From NCBI RefSeq assembly GCF_000423045.1, contig NZ_KE383971.1, positions 196,092 to 260,091 of the forward strand: DNA of 64,000 bases, in the 5' to 3' direction. Origin of the DNA: Christiangramia portivictoriae DSM 23547. Lineage in GTDB: Bacteria; Bacteroidota; Bacteroidia; Flavobacteriales; Flavobacteriaceae. Below the pieces are notes generated by a model that saw only the letters and a program-made list of their open reading frames with translations, did not search any database and was not told the DNA's origin. Positions 43,694-52,959 of the stretch are shown here, piece by piece (the stretch's first letter is position 1; each line of letters begins with the position of its first letter). Made by a program: the position numbers and the translations under genes.

Positions 43694-44815
43694 CTACTTA
43701 CGTTTTTTCTTCTTCAATTTATTCAGCCAGATAATGGTTCCGGTGACGGGTAGGGAAGTGGCAATCAGGCAAGCCAGAAAATAAATAATCTTGGAAAAGA
43801 TCCCAAATATCTCACCGGTGTGCAAAGGTTTAATGAGCGAGGCGATCTTCACATTGAGATCCTTATCGTCGAAAAGTTCTTTTTTCAACACCGCTCCATT
43901 CCGGTCCAGTACCAGCAGGTCTGATGTTGAAGGAGACCAGTTCACATCTCCATATTTTCTTATCTGAAGCACTTCATCCGCCTGCTGGGGAATACTGATG
44001 CTGGTTTTTCCTTTATAATCCAACTCATTATTTGCTATGGAATAGACTTCTGAAAGAGGAATCAGATCAGAACCTGGTGTTTCAGAAGTGATTCCGGGAC
44101 CTCCTCGTCCTCCAAAAATTTTCGTACCCAGAACCTGGCTTCCTGCTTCCCGATACCATTCAAAAGACCAGCAAAGTCCTGTAAGTATCATCACGACCAG
44201 GACAATACAGGAGTAGAAACCAAGAGTGTTATGTAGATCGTGATTGATTCTTTTCCAGTTTGCCGACCATTTGATCTTAAACCCTGGTTTAAAAGCCTTC
44301 CATTTCCATTTCTTCGGAAACCAGATGATGATCCCGGTAATGGACAAAAACAAAAAGATGATTGTAGCGATACCAACAATGGGCCTACCAATGCCTGTAT
44401 CAAGAAGAAGCCACCGATGCATTCTAAACATAACACTGAAGAATTCGTCCAGTGGTGAAGGCTCAGGTTTAAGAATTTCTGCGGAATACGGATCCATCAT
44501 AAAAGTTGTTCCCCGACGATCTTCCGGGGAGGTCTTCACCCTGAATTCGTAGGCTTCAGAAGCTTCTGTTGGAATGGTGACAGAAGAAACTATGCCTTTT
44601 TCTGATATCCTGGAGCTTAGTTCATCGATCGATAACTTTTCGGAAGAGGGAACAACGCGAAGTTCTTCAGCAAAAATTGCTTCGATCTCCTTTTCAAAAA
44701 CCAGCATGGTGCCACTAAAGCAAACCAGAAACAGGATGATTCCGCTGGCCAGACCCAACCAGAGATGCACATCTGTCATAAACTTCCGAAATGTATAAGC
44801 CTTCTTTTTTTTCAT
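43694..44815 (-). CDS. PepSY-associated transmembrane protein
   Basis: The 373-residue protein has four membrane helices: about 20-42 (ASGIILFLVCFSGTMLVFEK), 145-168, 195-220 (FYSCIVLVVMILTGLCWSFE) and 340-362. PepSY-like periplasmic stretches lie between (LSIDELSSRISEKGIVSSVT; TSISIPQQADEVLQI). An HRWLLLD segment near residue 133 and a second His region (KRINHDLHNTLGFYS) are typical of this family. Homologues are often iron-regulated and act as siderophore or ferric reductases; here no TonB receptor is adjacent. The basic tail is KLKKKKRK. A palindrome lies about 190 bp upstream. Confidence 0.88.
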   Translation of the reverse strand: MKKKKAYTFRKFMTDVHLWLGLASGIILFLVCFSGTMLVFEKEIEAIFAEELRVVPSSEKLSIDELSSRISEKGIVSSVTIPTEASEAYEFRVKTSPEDRRGTTFMMDPYSAEILKPEPSPLDEFFSVMFRMHRWLLLDTGIGRPIVGIATIIFLFLSITGIIIWFPKKWKWKAFKPGFKIKWSANWKRINHDLHNTLGFYSCIVLVVMILTGLCWSFEWYREAGSQVLGTKIFGGRGGPGITSETPGSDLIPLSEVYSIANNELDYKGKTSISIPQQADEVLQIRKYGDVNWSPSTSDLLVLDRNGAVLKKELFDDKDLNVKIASLIKPLHTGEIFGIFSKIIYFLACLIATSLPVTGTIIWLNKLKKKKRK

Positions 44816-45121
44816 TACTTATAATATGATTTTAACCTCACCGGTTTGATAAAATTTTATTTGAATTATTTAATTGGACACTTAGCTGGTAATTCCGCTG
44901 CTCATCCTTCGGATCCAGTTCTCTGGAAATAGATTTGCAGTTTCACCGAATTGGAAAAACTTTGCTTTCAAACCTTGGCACTACGTGATAAATCATCAAA
45001 AATTGTTTATTTAGACTAAATATAAACAAGTTGCGAATGTATCCTAAATTTTTAAATTTTGAAAATTGTTAGAATGATTTCAAATAGAAATTTTTGAAAT
45101 GGAAGTGAGTTCCTGGATTTA
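44816..45121. other. Intergenic region with a candidate operator palindrome
   Basis: No gene or RNA was recognised. At 45003-45029 outer arms TTGTTTAT and ATAAACAA flank an inner perfect palindrome TATTTAG-A-CTAAATA (45009-45023). An AT-rich dyad upstream of a PepSY gene could be an iron-regulator site, but this is inference. Confidence 0.4.
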
Positions 45122-45160
45122 AAAGAAAGAAGCTTCCGCATCGCGAAAGCTTCTTTCTTT
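45122..45160 (-). terminator. Hairpin after the 43-residue gene
   Basis: Fourteen-base arms AAAGAAAGAAGCTT (45122-45135) and AAGCTTCTTTCTTT (45147-45160) pair perfectly around an 11-base GC-rich loop. It lies 3 bp beyond the stop of the minus-strand small gene. The T run after it is weak. Confidence 0.65.
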
Positions 45161-45163
45161 AAT

Positions 45164-45295
45164 TTACTGTAAAAAATAGACCAGGATCATGATACCGATC
45201 CCAGCGCTTAGAATAGCATACTTCATCAAATTGTAGCTTCTCTCCAGGCGTTCGATCTTTTCAGTAAATTCATGGTCTTCATTTGATCTTTCCAT
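45164..45295 (-). CDS. Small single-span membrane protein, 43 residues
   Basis: From an ATG at 45295 the frame encodes a charged N-terminal helix (MERSNEDHEFTEKIERLERS) with a leucine/isoleucine heptad pattern, then a hydrophobic helix (YAILSAGIGIMILVYFL) ending at the stop. It looks like a tail-anchored or single-pass protein with a short coiled coil. The hairpin immediately after it supports it being a real gene. I do not recognise a family. It lies between the alpha-2-macroglobulin gene and the PepSY gene. Confidence 0.6.
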   Translation of the reverse strand: MERSNEDHEFTEKIERLERSYNLMKYAILSAGIGIMILVYFLQ

Positions 45296-45359
45296 GATCT
45301 TTGATTTGGGGTTATCAATATCATAAAAATTTAGTTAACATCCTAGATCATTTCGCAAC

Positions 45360-48300
45360 TTATGGATTCTCATCAATATCAACTCGAATTCCACTGGTAT
45401 GTCCCGAAAATTCTGGAGCATACATAGATTCTATCGTGCTAATTCCATTCGAGAAAGATCCAGCATTATTCGCTCTTACAGTGTATTCCAGTACATAAGA
45501 TCCTTTTCTTAGTGTGTCAAAGAAGAAATGTGTTGCAGCATCTCTGGTGCTTTCATAATAGCGGGTATTATTCTGATACTTATGTTCACTAATCACATTA
45601 GTTGGCTCAAAACCACTGGCACGCATATCCTTTAAATGGATAAATTCCATATCAGCTTCGGCCCTTACAACCAGTCTTACACTTACCAGGTCTCCGACTT
45701 TCAGCTGTGTATTGGCGCCAATTCTTTTAAGTTCATTATTACCAATATTGAGATATAGTTCCTTCTCGATATTCAGCGGACTCTCAGAGTGTGTTTTGAT
45801 CTTGTCAAGATCTTCAAAATACTGCCAGTAAGCACCGCCATAACCCGCGGTTGTATTATTATTCTCTATCTTCAGATTTCCAAAATCTTCTGAAAATTCT
45901 CCGGCTTTCCAGGTTTTTTTGACATATCCAGATCCAGCTTGTGCAGGAGTTTCGCCAGGTTCTTCCATATTCAGGTTCTCTCCACCAATAACGATTTGAG
46001 TATTCGAGCTCAGTGGAAGTATATCCATGCCCTGCATAAGCAACGCATAAACGGCTGCAGTGGTGGATTTAGTAGTTTCCCAATAATTCGTTCTCTTATT
46101 CTGAATCAACCAGATCTTGAGTTCTTCAATGGTTTCTATATCTTTCGTTACTTCAGCAAAAGCCTGGATTATTTGTGCTTGCACTTCAACAGGAGTATTA
46201 AATGTTCTCCAGCTAGCAGTATTCTCTTTCCAGTACATGCCGTAGGTTTTGGATTTTACCGCCGTTTGTTTGAGAGACTCCAAGATTTCCAGTGCTTTGG
46301 TGCTGTGCCCAAATCTATGCAGGGTGACAGCCAGTTTTGCTTTTTCTGAAAGATCATAATCTGTCCATCGTTGCTTTTGATATTCCAGAGCTTTTTCAAT
46401 GAGATTTTTCTGGTCAGCCGGGATTGGAAACTCTTCCTGATGCATGCTTCTGGTATGTGCATAGGCTAGAACCGTGTAGGTTTTATAGAATTCGGTTGAA
46501 TTACCTGGCTGTCTTCTTTTCTTCTGCTCCATCAATTCGTTATCCAGATAGGCGATCGCATTGGCAAGAATTCTTCGATCTTCCAGCTCAATCTTCATGT
46601 TCTTTAACTTTCCGAAGCCTTCGATAATATGCGAAGTGATATAATAGTTATCCCTGCCACCGGCAAACCATGGAAAAGCGCCCGAGGAATTTTGCGTTCT
46701 GCGCAACCTACTCATTAGTGAAGTCAGTTCACTGTCAATCCGCTCGTTTTCAAACAGTAAACCAATACGTTGCTGCTGCAAACTCTCAGATTCAGCATCC
46801 TGAACCCACGGGGTTTCAGCAAGCAACAGACTCTTAAGTTCTTCATTTTTCTGAAGATTACTCACCATACTGGAATCTTTTCTCCAGTTTGCATAAACTT
46901 CTGCGATCTCAGGTTTTGAGTTCACGATTTTCTGTCCAACAGAATTAGCGAAGATTTTCGAAAATATCTGTTCAGAACAATCATGCTCATATTCCATTAG
47001 GTAAGGCAAACTTTGCAAGGCAAACCAACCGGGATTGGAAGTATATTCAAATGCGAACAAATGATTCTCCAGTGTTTTGGAGTCATTCGTTTGAAGATTT
47101 TCGAATTCAAAGCTTTCAGTTTCTCCTGCTCTTACAAATAGCGGGATACTTTCATAAACCAGCATCCTGTTCTTCAAAACCGGCAGTAAATTTTCTTCTC
47201 CATCGCTAAAATCTCCTGCTTTTGCAAGGATTCTATAGGTCACCGCAGGAATAGTATCGGGAACAAAAAGTTTCCAGCTTACAACCCTGGTTTTTCCCTC
47301 CTGGATCTGGAAGGCTTGCAACGTTTCAGTATTTCCCATAGGAATATCTACCGGCTCCATTGTCACAGCGTTGAATAATTTAAGAACAGCGTTCCCCGTT
47401 ATGGTTTCAGCGGAAAGATTTGACACTTTCGCCTTGAAAATGATACTATCACCCTCTCTTAAAAATCGTGGTGCATTTGGTACCACGTTCAGATCCTTGC
47501 TTGTGGTTACGACTTTCTCCAGGTTACCTTTGCTCCAGTTCCTGTTATGAGCCAGCAATCTCAATTTCCAGCTGGTTAAAGCTTCCGGAGTGGTGAAACT
47601 AAAGGAAATAGTACCATTTTCATCCAGTCTTAAATCTGGGAAGAAAAACGCAGTTTCCTGTAGATTTGTTCTGGCATCAACATTTTCCAGGCCTTTCAGA
47701 CCTTTGCTGGTGGTAATGATCACCACTCCATCCACCGCTTTGCTGCCGTAAAGAAGAGTAGCTTCAGCGCCTTTTAGAATTTCGACACTTACAATATCCT
47801 TTGAATCGAGCTCGTAGTTCTCAACAGGTTTTCCGTCTACGATAAACATCGGGCTTCCAGTCCCATCCAAACTTGAATTACCTCTTATCTTAAACTCTGT
47901 ACTTGCTCCCGTTCTGGATACCTCAACGCCGGCAACCTTGCCCTGTAGCAAGGCTACAGATTCACTTTCTTGATCGGCAACTTCCATGACTTCCTCGGCC
48001 ACAGCTTCACCATAACCTACAGCTACAACTTCATCCAGACTGGCAGAATCGGCTTCAAGGTCAATAAATACTTCAGTCTCATCACCAAGCTGGAATTCCT
48101 GACTCACATAACCTACATAACTAAAAATAAGAGTAGCATTTTTTGGAGCATCGATTCCAAATTCACCATCGAAGTCTGTCTGCGCTCCAAGACTCGAACC
48201 TTTGATTATTACATTCACTCCTGGTAGCGGTTCCCCGTTTTCATCAACCACTCTTCCCTGTACACGAGCATCAGAATCCACATTACTGCTCACCTTCAAA

Positions 48301-51300
48301 GTACGCAGATAATTCCTGTATTGATAACTGTTAGGCTGTCCAAAATAAAAACCAAATTGAGAGAGCTGATCAAAGCGAAGATTCACCCGACTGTAATAAT
48401 TATTTCTACCAAAATATCTATACAGGTTAGTGCTTCGGCCTAAATTATCAAAATACAAGGATGGATAATTAGATGTGAAACCAGTGAATCCTGCGTCGGT
48501 ATTCCACTCATCTTTTTTGAATTGATCTAGTGAAATATCATACATGGAAGCCAGAACTTCAGCTTCCTTTTTTTCTCCAGGAGTTGATATTTTAAAACTC
48601 CAGGTTTCTTCAAGTCCAGGACTAATTTTATTTCTGAAAGTTTCTGTAGAGATTTCAATATTTTCAGAATCTTTTCTGAAGTTCACTACCTCATTGAATT
48701 CAATTTGCCTGTTATTCATCACTGAAGAAACAACCAGTTTAAACTCCTGTTCCTGTAAGGATTTGAGCGGAATCTTTAATAGCAACTTTCCATCGAGCCT
48801 GTCATATTCTCTGAAGATGGAAGTACGATCACTGCTAAATGCTGAAACGCGAATTTGTAAATTTTTTATTGGAGAGCTGATCTCCACCTGTGCATAAGCA
48901 TCTGAAGCTAATGTTTGCTTATTGACGATACGTACCAAAAGATCCTGAGCTGTATACGGTATTTTGCTTTCTGGATCCTGTATACTAATTACCTGTTGCA
49001 GTTCTTCTGTTTTTCCATCATGTTGTAGATGGAAACTTAGCAGGTAGCTCCCGGCCTTCCAGTTTCTGGTGGCGATGTCATCTTCAAAATCCCCATCTGA
49101 ATTAAAACTGGATTCATAAACTTTTTCCAGTTGGTCCCAGTTTTCTGGCTTTGTCGGCTTTCGATAAGGTTCATTCGGGAATAGTCTCTCAAATTCATCC
49201 TTGGAAATAAGTTCGAATTCAGGAGCTTCCCACCATCTTTCCTGATAGTGTTTTTCAGGGTTTTTAAGCCGGTAGATCTTATAATTACCGCTTGCATATA
49301 TCTTTTGATCATTGAGATTTCTGATGGTAAGATCGATCTTCAGCGTATCGTTGATATCGATTTTTTCGGAAATTTCAAGCTTTGGAAGAAAATTCTTGTT
49401 CCCAATTTTCAGGGATTGCTGTGCATCCCTGGTTTCTCCACTCACATCGGTTACAGAGGCAGATACAGAGTAGCGATAAATAAGATCATTTAGATCGTTC
49501 TGCTGGTCTGTTTTCGCTTCAAAAGGAATGATAAATTTGCCATTTTCATCAGTTTCAGTAGTATCAGTTTTTATGATCACAGGATCTGAATAATAACTTC
49601 TCCACCACGAATAATGCATGCGTTCCCTGGTGATTGTGTAGGCAACTTTAAGATTAGGGAGCGATGCACCAATATAGGCTACAGCAGAACCCTTAAGTTC
49701 AATTTCTTCACCTAATTTGTAGGCTTTATTAATAGTGTCAAAAGTTACTTCAAAGGTGGGTCGTTTATACTCTTCTACACTAAAATATTTGTAATCATCC
49801 TGAAAGTAATCCAGGTTGTCCCAGAAATCGGAATCGGTTTCAAAATATTCTTCAGCATAAATGGAGAACTGGCCGGTAAGGTTATTGACTGGAAGATCGA
49901 AACTACCTGTAAAAGAGCCATATTCATTGGTTTTGAATCTCAATTCATGGATTTCGTTCTCATTGGGGTCATCTACGAATACATCGATATATTCATTAGC
50001 AACTACACTGGTTGAATCTTTTCTATGCTGAAGTAAAACTCCTTTAAAATGTACTTTCTGTCCTGGACGGTAGATCGCACGATCCAGGAAGAAAAGTACC
50101 TTCGCCTGTGAATTATCATTTTCATTTTGACTGGCAGAATAGCGATGGCCGCCGCGATTAAAGGATGAGGAATAAAAATCTTCACCTTTCGTGAATTCCA
50201 AATGCTCTTCCCAGTAGCGGCCTCCTGAATAACGATCCAATAGTATTTCTCCATTTCGATCTGAAGTTCGGGTAAGAATAGTTGCTTGTTTCTTTTTAAC
50301 CTTTAGTACTACATCACTAAGGTTTTCTCCTGTTTTACGATCAACTACATGAAACAGGTTGTTTTTTTGCAGGTCTGTTCTGGAAACGGCGATGTTGGTT
50401 ACTAAATAAGTCCCGGAAGTATGATTGCCTTCTGAATCGTATAGATGAACAAGATACTGGCCGAAGTCTTTTCCGGGAAGCACAATTTCAGTAGAATGCT
50501 CGTTATAATCAGTTTCCCCTGGTAAAATGATCTGTGCGCTATCTGAAATTTTTGCAGCTTCTTTTCTTATAAAAGCAGCTCTATCCTGATAGTTTACCTT
50601 ATCCAGAAAGTCCATGCTCACCTTACCTATTTTCATATAAATAGTATCAGTATTCCTGTAAGTCAGTTTAGCGCGTCCTGGTTCATCTCGGGTCAGAATA
50701 TTCTGCAATTGCGCCTCCAGACTAGGTGCGGTAAGCTTTGTCAATAAATTCTGGGCATTTTGCCGGGTAAGCGTATTACTGTAATTCGACTCAATCTGCT
50801 TTAAAAGATCAACCGCTTTAACATTATATTCCGGATACTTCAGTAGTCCCTCGTCCTCTCTTTCTGTAGCTTTTTCAGCATAGGCATTCGCCAGTTCAAA
50901 AAGTAACTGTGCCTTGATTTTTCGATCCTTGGATTTTTCTTCCAGTTTCTCAACCGCACTGATATATTCCTGGAAGTCAACATGAAAAACATCACGTACA
51001 AATTCAAGACGCTGTAATTTCCAGTAATTTAGAGACACATCACTGCTGTCCCTTGCGTGAGTTTCTTCCAGTTCCTGATACTGCTTCAGCGCAAGTAGTT
51101 TAGAATTTTCAGAATCCTTGATAATAGCATTTTCAAATCTTGAGTCAACAGCAAAAAGTACTTCTTTACTAATAGTTGTTTTTGCAGCTTCAAATTCAGC
51201 ACTAAAAAAACTTTCATCCTTCAGGAATTCCAGGTAACGTCCTGCTAAAAGATCATAAATAGAAGGTTTGAAATCCCTTGTGATGGCTTTGGCATTTAGA

Positions 51301-51818
51301 AGAACATCGATTTCAGCATTGGGGAAGTTGACCAGTTTTTCGGGATTAGCAATAGCATTTTTATGAGCTGTATGAATACTGTCTTTGATAGTTTCCAGGG
51401 ACCAGGTGGTTAAATCTGAAACATCAGGATTATCAATTTGTTTCTGGTCGCGACGGCTCCATCGGTTCTGTTTGTAATAATCACCGAGTATTTCAGCTTT
51501 ATAACTTTGCAGGACCTGATCAAATGGAAAAGGGATCTGGGCAATGGTATGATTGATATCCTTTAGAATGTAGTTCTCGGCTTTTTCGTGATTGATCTGG
51601 TAAAGACGGTAGTGGGATATCTTTGATTTTATGAGCTCATCATACCGCTTATCAGCCCATGCTCGCTGCATGAGATTGTTAGTTTGCTCTAAAGCCGTTT
51701 CCACTTTGCCCTCTTTTTCGAGAGAGTTAATATGATACCAACTTTCTTTGTAGTTTGGGTTTTGCGCGAACAGTAAACTTTGGGATATGATGAAGATCCC
51801 TAAAAACAGTTTTTTCAT
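45360..51818 (-). CDS. Alpha-2-macroglobulin with inserted CarboxypepD_reg and TonB-plug module
   Basis: The 2152-residue secreted protein has a signal peptide (MKKLFLGIFIISQSLLFAQ) without a lipobox. An N-terminal helical part (to about 370) precedes MG/A2M domains, including VLFFLDRAIYRPGQKVHFKG near residue 570 (MG2). At about 1185-1376 a CarboxypepD_reg domain (GRVVDENGEPLPGVNVIIKG) plus a TonB-plug-like domain (FKIRGNSSLDGTGSPMFIVD; VSVEILKGAEATLLYGSKAV) is inserted before the A2M core (LTSWKLRLLAHNRNWSKG). The thioester motif is CSEQ with Cys1614, followed by the alpha-toroid and a receptor-like C-terminus (ends GIRVDIDENP). A protease-trapping or surface-protection role is expected; the plug has no barrel. 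Confidence 0.92.
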   Translation of the reverse strand: MKKLFLGIFIISQSLLFAQNPNYKESWYHINSLEKEGKVETALEQTNNLMQRAWADKRYDELIKSKISHYRLYQINHEKAENYILKDINHTIAQIPFPFDQVLQSYKAEILGDYYKQNRWSRRDQKQIDNPDVSDLTTWSLETIKDSIHTAHKNAIANPEKLVNFPNAEIDVLLNAKAITRDFKPSIYDLLAGRYLEFLKDESFFSAEFEAAKTTISKEVLFAVDSRFENAIIKDSENSKLLALKQYQELEETHARDSSDVSLNYWKLQRLEFVRDVFHVDFQEYISAVEKLEEKSKDRKIKAQLLFELANAYAEKATEREDEGLLKYPEYNVKAVDLLKQIESNYSNTLTRQNAQNLLTKLTAPSLEAQLQNILTRDEPGRAKLTYRNTDTIYMKIGKVSMDFLDKVNYQDRAAFIRKEAAKISDSAQIILPGETDYNEHSTEIVLPGKDFGQYLVHLYDSEGNHTSGTYLVTNIAVSRTDLQKNNLFHVVDRKTGENLSDVVLKVKKKQATILTRTSDRNGEILLDRYSGGRYWEEHLEFTKGEDFYSSSFNRGGHRYSASQNENDNSQAKVLFFLDRAIYRPGQKVHFKGVLLQHRKDSTSVVANEYIDVFVDDPNENEIHELRFKTNEYGSFTGSFDLPVNNLTGQFSIYAEEYFETDSDFWDNLDYFQDDYKYFSVEEYKRPTFEVTFDTINKAYKLGEEIELKGSAVAYIGASLPNLKVAYTITRERMHYSWWRSYYSDPVIIKTDTTETDENGKFIIPFEAKTDQQNDLNDLIYRYSVSASVTDVSGETRDAQQSLKIGNKNFLPKLEISEKIDINDTLKIDLTIRNLNDQKIYASGNYKIYRLKNPEKHYQERWWEAPEFELISKDEFERLFPNEPYRKPTKPENWDQLEKVYESSFNSDGDFEDDIATRNWKAGSYLLSFHLQHDGKTEELQQVISIQDPESKIPYTAQDLLVRIVNKQTLASDAYAQVEISSPIKNLQIRVSAFSSDRTSIFREYDRLDGKLLLKIPLKSLQEQEFKLVVSSVMNNRQIEFNEVVNFRKDSENIEISTETFRNKISPGLEETWSFKISTPGEKKEAEVLASMYDISLDQFKKDEWNTDAGFTGFTSNYPSLYFDNLGRSTNLYRYFGRNNYYSRVNLRFDQLSQFGFYFGQPNSYQYRNYLRTLKVSSNVDSDARVQGRVVDENGEPLPGVNVIIKGSSLGAQTDFDGEFGIDAPKNATLIFSYVGYVSQEFQLGDETEVFIDLEADSASLDEVVAVGYGEAVAEEVMEVADQESESVALLQGKVAGVEVSRTGASTEFKIRGNSSLDGTGSPMFIVDGKPVENYELDSKDIVSVEILKGAEATLLYGSKAVDGVVIITTSKGLKGLENVDARTNLQETAFFFPDLRLDENGTISFSFTTPEALTSWKLRLLAHNRNWSKGNLEKVVTTSKDLNVVPNAPRFLREGDSIIFKAKVSNLSAETITGNAVLKLFNAVTMEPVDIPMGNTETLQAFQIQEGKTRVVSWKLFVPDTIPAVTYRILAKAGDFSDGEENLLPVLKNRMLVYESIPLFVRAGETESFEFENLQTNDSKTLENHLFAFEYTSNPGWFALQSLPYLMEYEHDCSEQIFSKIFANSVGQKIVNSKPEIAEVYANWRKDSSMVSNLQKNEELKSLLLAETPWVQDAESESLQQQRIGLLFENERIDSELTSLMSRLRRTQNSSGAFPWFAGGRDNYYITSHIIEGFGKLKNMKIELEDRRILANAIAYLDNELMEQKKRRQPGNSTEFYKTYTVLAYAHTRSMHQEEFPIPADQKNLIEKALEYQKQRWTDYDLSEKAKLAVTLHRFGHSTKALEILESLKQTAVKSKTYGMYWKENTASWRTFNTPVEVQAQIIQAFAEVTKDIETIEELKIWLIQNKRTNYWETTKSTTAAVYALLMQGMDILPLSSNTQIVIGGENLNMEEPGETPAQAGSGYVKKTWKAGEFSEDFGNLKIENNNTTAGYGGAYWQYFEDLDKIKTHSESPLNIEKELYLNIGNNELKRIGANTQLKVGDLVSVRLVVRAEADMEFIHLKDMRASGFEPTNVISEHKYQNNTRYYESTRDAATHFFFDTLRKGSYVLEYTVRANNAGSFSNGISTIESMYAPEFSGHTSGIRVDIDENP

Positions 51819-51928
51819 AGGTAGCAGGTTAGGTTGTAATGCTATTAAAAAGGTACTAAAAGATTTAGCACTGCAAAGGTTATGCCTGTAATATTAAAAG
51901 CAAACAACTTAATCTGAAACCCGGGACC

Positions 51929-52693
51929 TTAATTGTTGAGAGAGGTGCGTAATTTGTGAAATTCTTCCTCCAGAAAACTCAATTGTTGCTTGATATCGGT
52001 ATTTCTGCTATCCGGAATACGATGATAGAATGCATATTTGATCTCCCAGAGTTCTTTTACATCTGCATAAGCCATCTCAATGTCCTCTATTCCTTTATGA
52101 TCTGCTTTTAGAATAAACTTTTTTGCCGACTGGTATATTCTTCTCAGGAATACTTTCTCTTCGGAAACGACCAGGAACAAACAGGCACTCGCGAGATTTG
52201 CAAATTGCTTTTTCTGAACTTTGACTCCAATAACAACATCTTTAGGATAAAAACCATCAGAATCTGTACTCATTTCCAGGTCGTGAATTACAAAAGCACG
52301 CAGATCTGACTCATGATAGATAGGCAGATGGATTTCTGGCAAGTCCTTTATAAAGTTATTTTTCTGATGATGTGCTATATAGTCCTGTTGTAACTCCGGA
52401 GTGATACAGGGTACCTTTTTACAGATATCTGGTTTAGTATTTAGATCATCATGTTCGGGTTTCCCTCTGAATTTGAGTAATTCGTTTACGGTAAGTTCAC
52501 TGGTTAGCAGATCGTCTATCGGGATGCTAAAATAATTAGCAATTTTTATAATAGTTTCAATTTTAGGTTCGCTGCGTCCTTCCTCGTAAGCGCCTAAAGT
52601 CCCGCGCTTAAGGTCGAAAAGCTCTGCGAAGGCCTGCTGACTCAAACTGCGAACCGATCGTATTTTCCTGATATTTTTTCCGAATAAAGACAT
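51929..52693 (-). CDS. XRE-family regulator with S24/LexA-like C-terminal fold
   Basis: The 254-residue protein has an N-terminal helix-turn-helix (about residues 6-62, LSQQAFAELFDLKRGTLGAY; YEEGRSEPKIETIIKIANYF). A linker and a C-terminal domain resembling the peptidase S24 fold (about 125-215) follow. Where LexA has the catalytic GDSM the sequence reads LEMSTDSDGFYPKDVVIG, so self-cleavage seems lost. A Glu/Lys-rich helix ends the protein (LSFLEEEFHKL). It diverges from the ybjN-pspA-flotillin operon, and shared octamers between them suggest it controls both itself and that operon. Confidence 0.85.
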   Translation of the reverse strand: MSLFGKNIRKIRSVRSLSQQAFAELFDLKRGTLGAYEEGRSEPKIETIIKIANYFSIPIDDLLTSELTVNELLKFRGKPEHDDLNTKPDICKKVPCITPELQQDYIAHHQKNNFIKDLPEIHLPIYHESDLRAFVIHDLEMSTDSDGFYPKDVVIGVKVQKKQFANLASACLFLVVSEEKVFLRRIYQSAKKFILKADHKGIEDIEMAYADVKELWEIKYAFYHRIPDSRNTDIKQQLSFLEEEFHKLRTSLNN

Positions 52694-52696
52694 TAA

Positions 52697-52788
52697 TTGC
52701 TAATAATATTTGCAGAATTGAAAATTTATTGTAAATTAGTCTAACAATATTAGCAAATACATTTCAGTATTGCTAATTTTTTTAGTCT
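52697..52788. promoter_or_regulatory. Putative XRE operator cluster
   Basis: TTGCTAAT at 52697-52704, its complement ATTAGCAA at 52749-52756, and TTGCTAAT at 52770-52777 are three exact copies of one octamer. The last two form an inverted repeat separated by 13 bp. TTAGTCT also occurs twice (52736-52742 and 52782-52788). All lie between the XRE gene and the divergent operon. Confidence 0.55.
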
Positions 52789-52959
52789 GAAATGTTCGAA
52801 CACTCAGAGATCTGTTATTAACCAACTAAAGAATTAGAATTATGATCTCATTTATTATCGATGTAGCCACCGAGCTTATCATGTTTCTTTAACAAAGTCT
52901 TAATACTTTTTTGTATTATTAGGCTCTCAAAATAGTAGTACTAACCGTAATAACCACCT

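Noticed and set aside
52255-52330. XRE protein as a self-cleaving LexA-type repressor
   Set aside because: The position of the catalytic serine motif reads LEMSTDSDG and no Ser-Lys dyad could be placed, so cleavage is unlikely.
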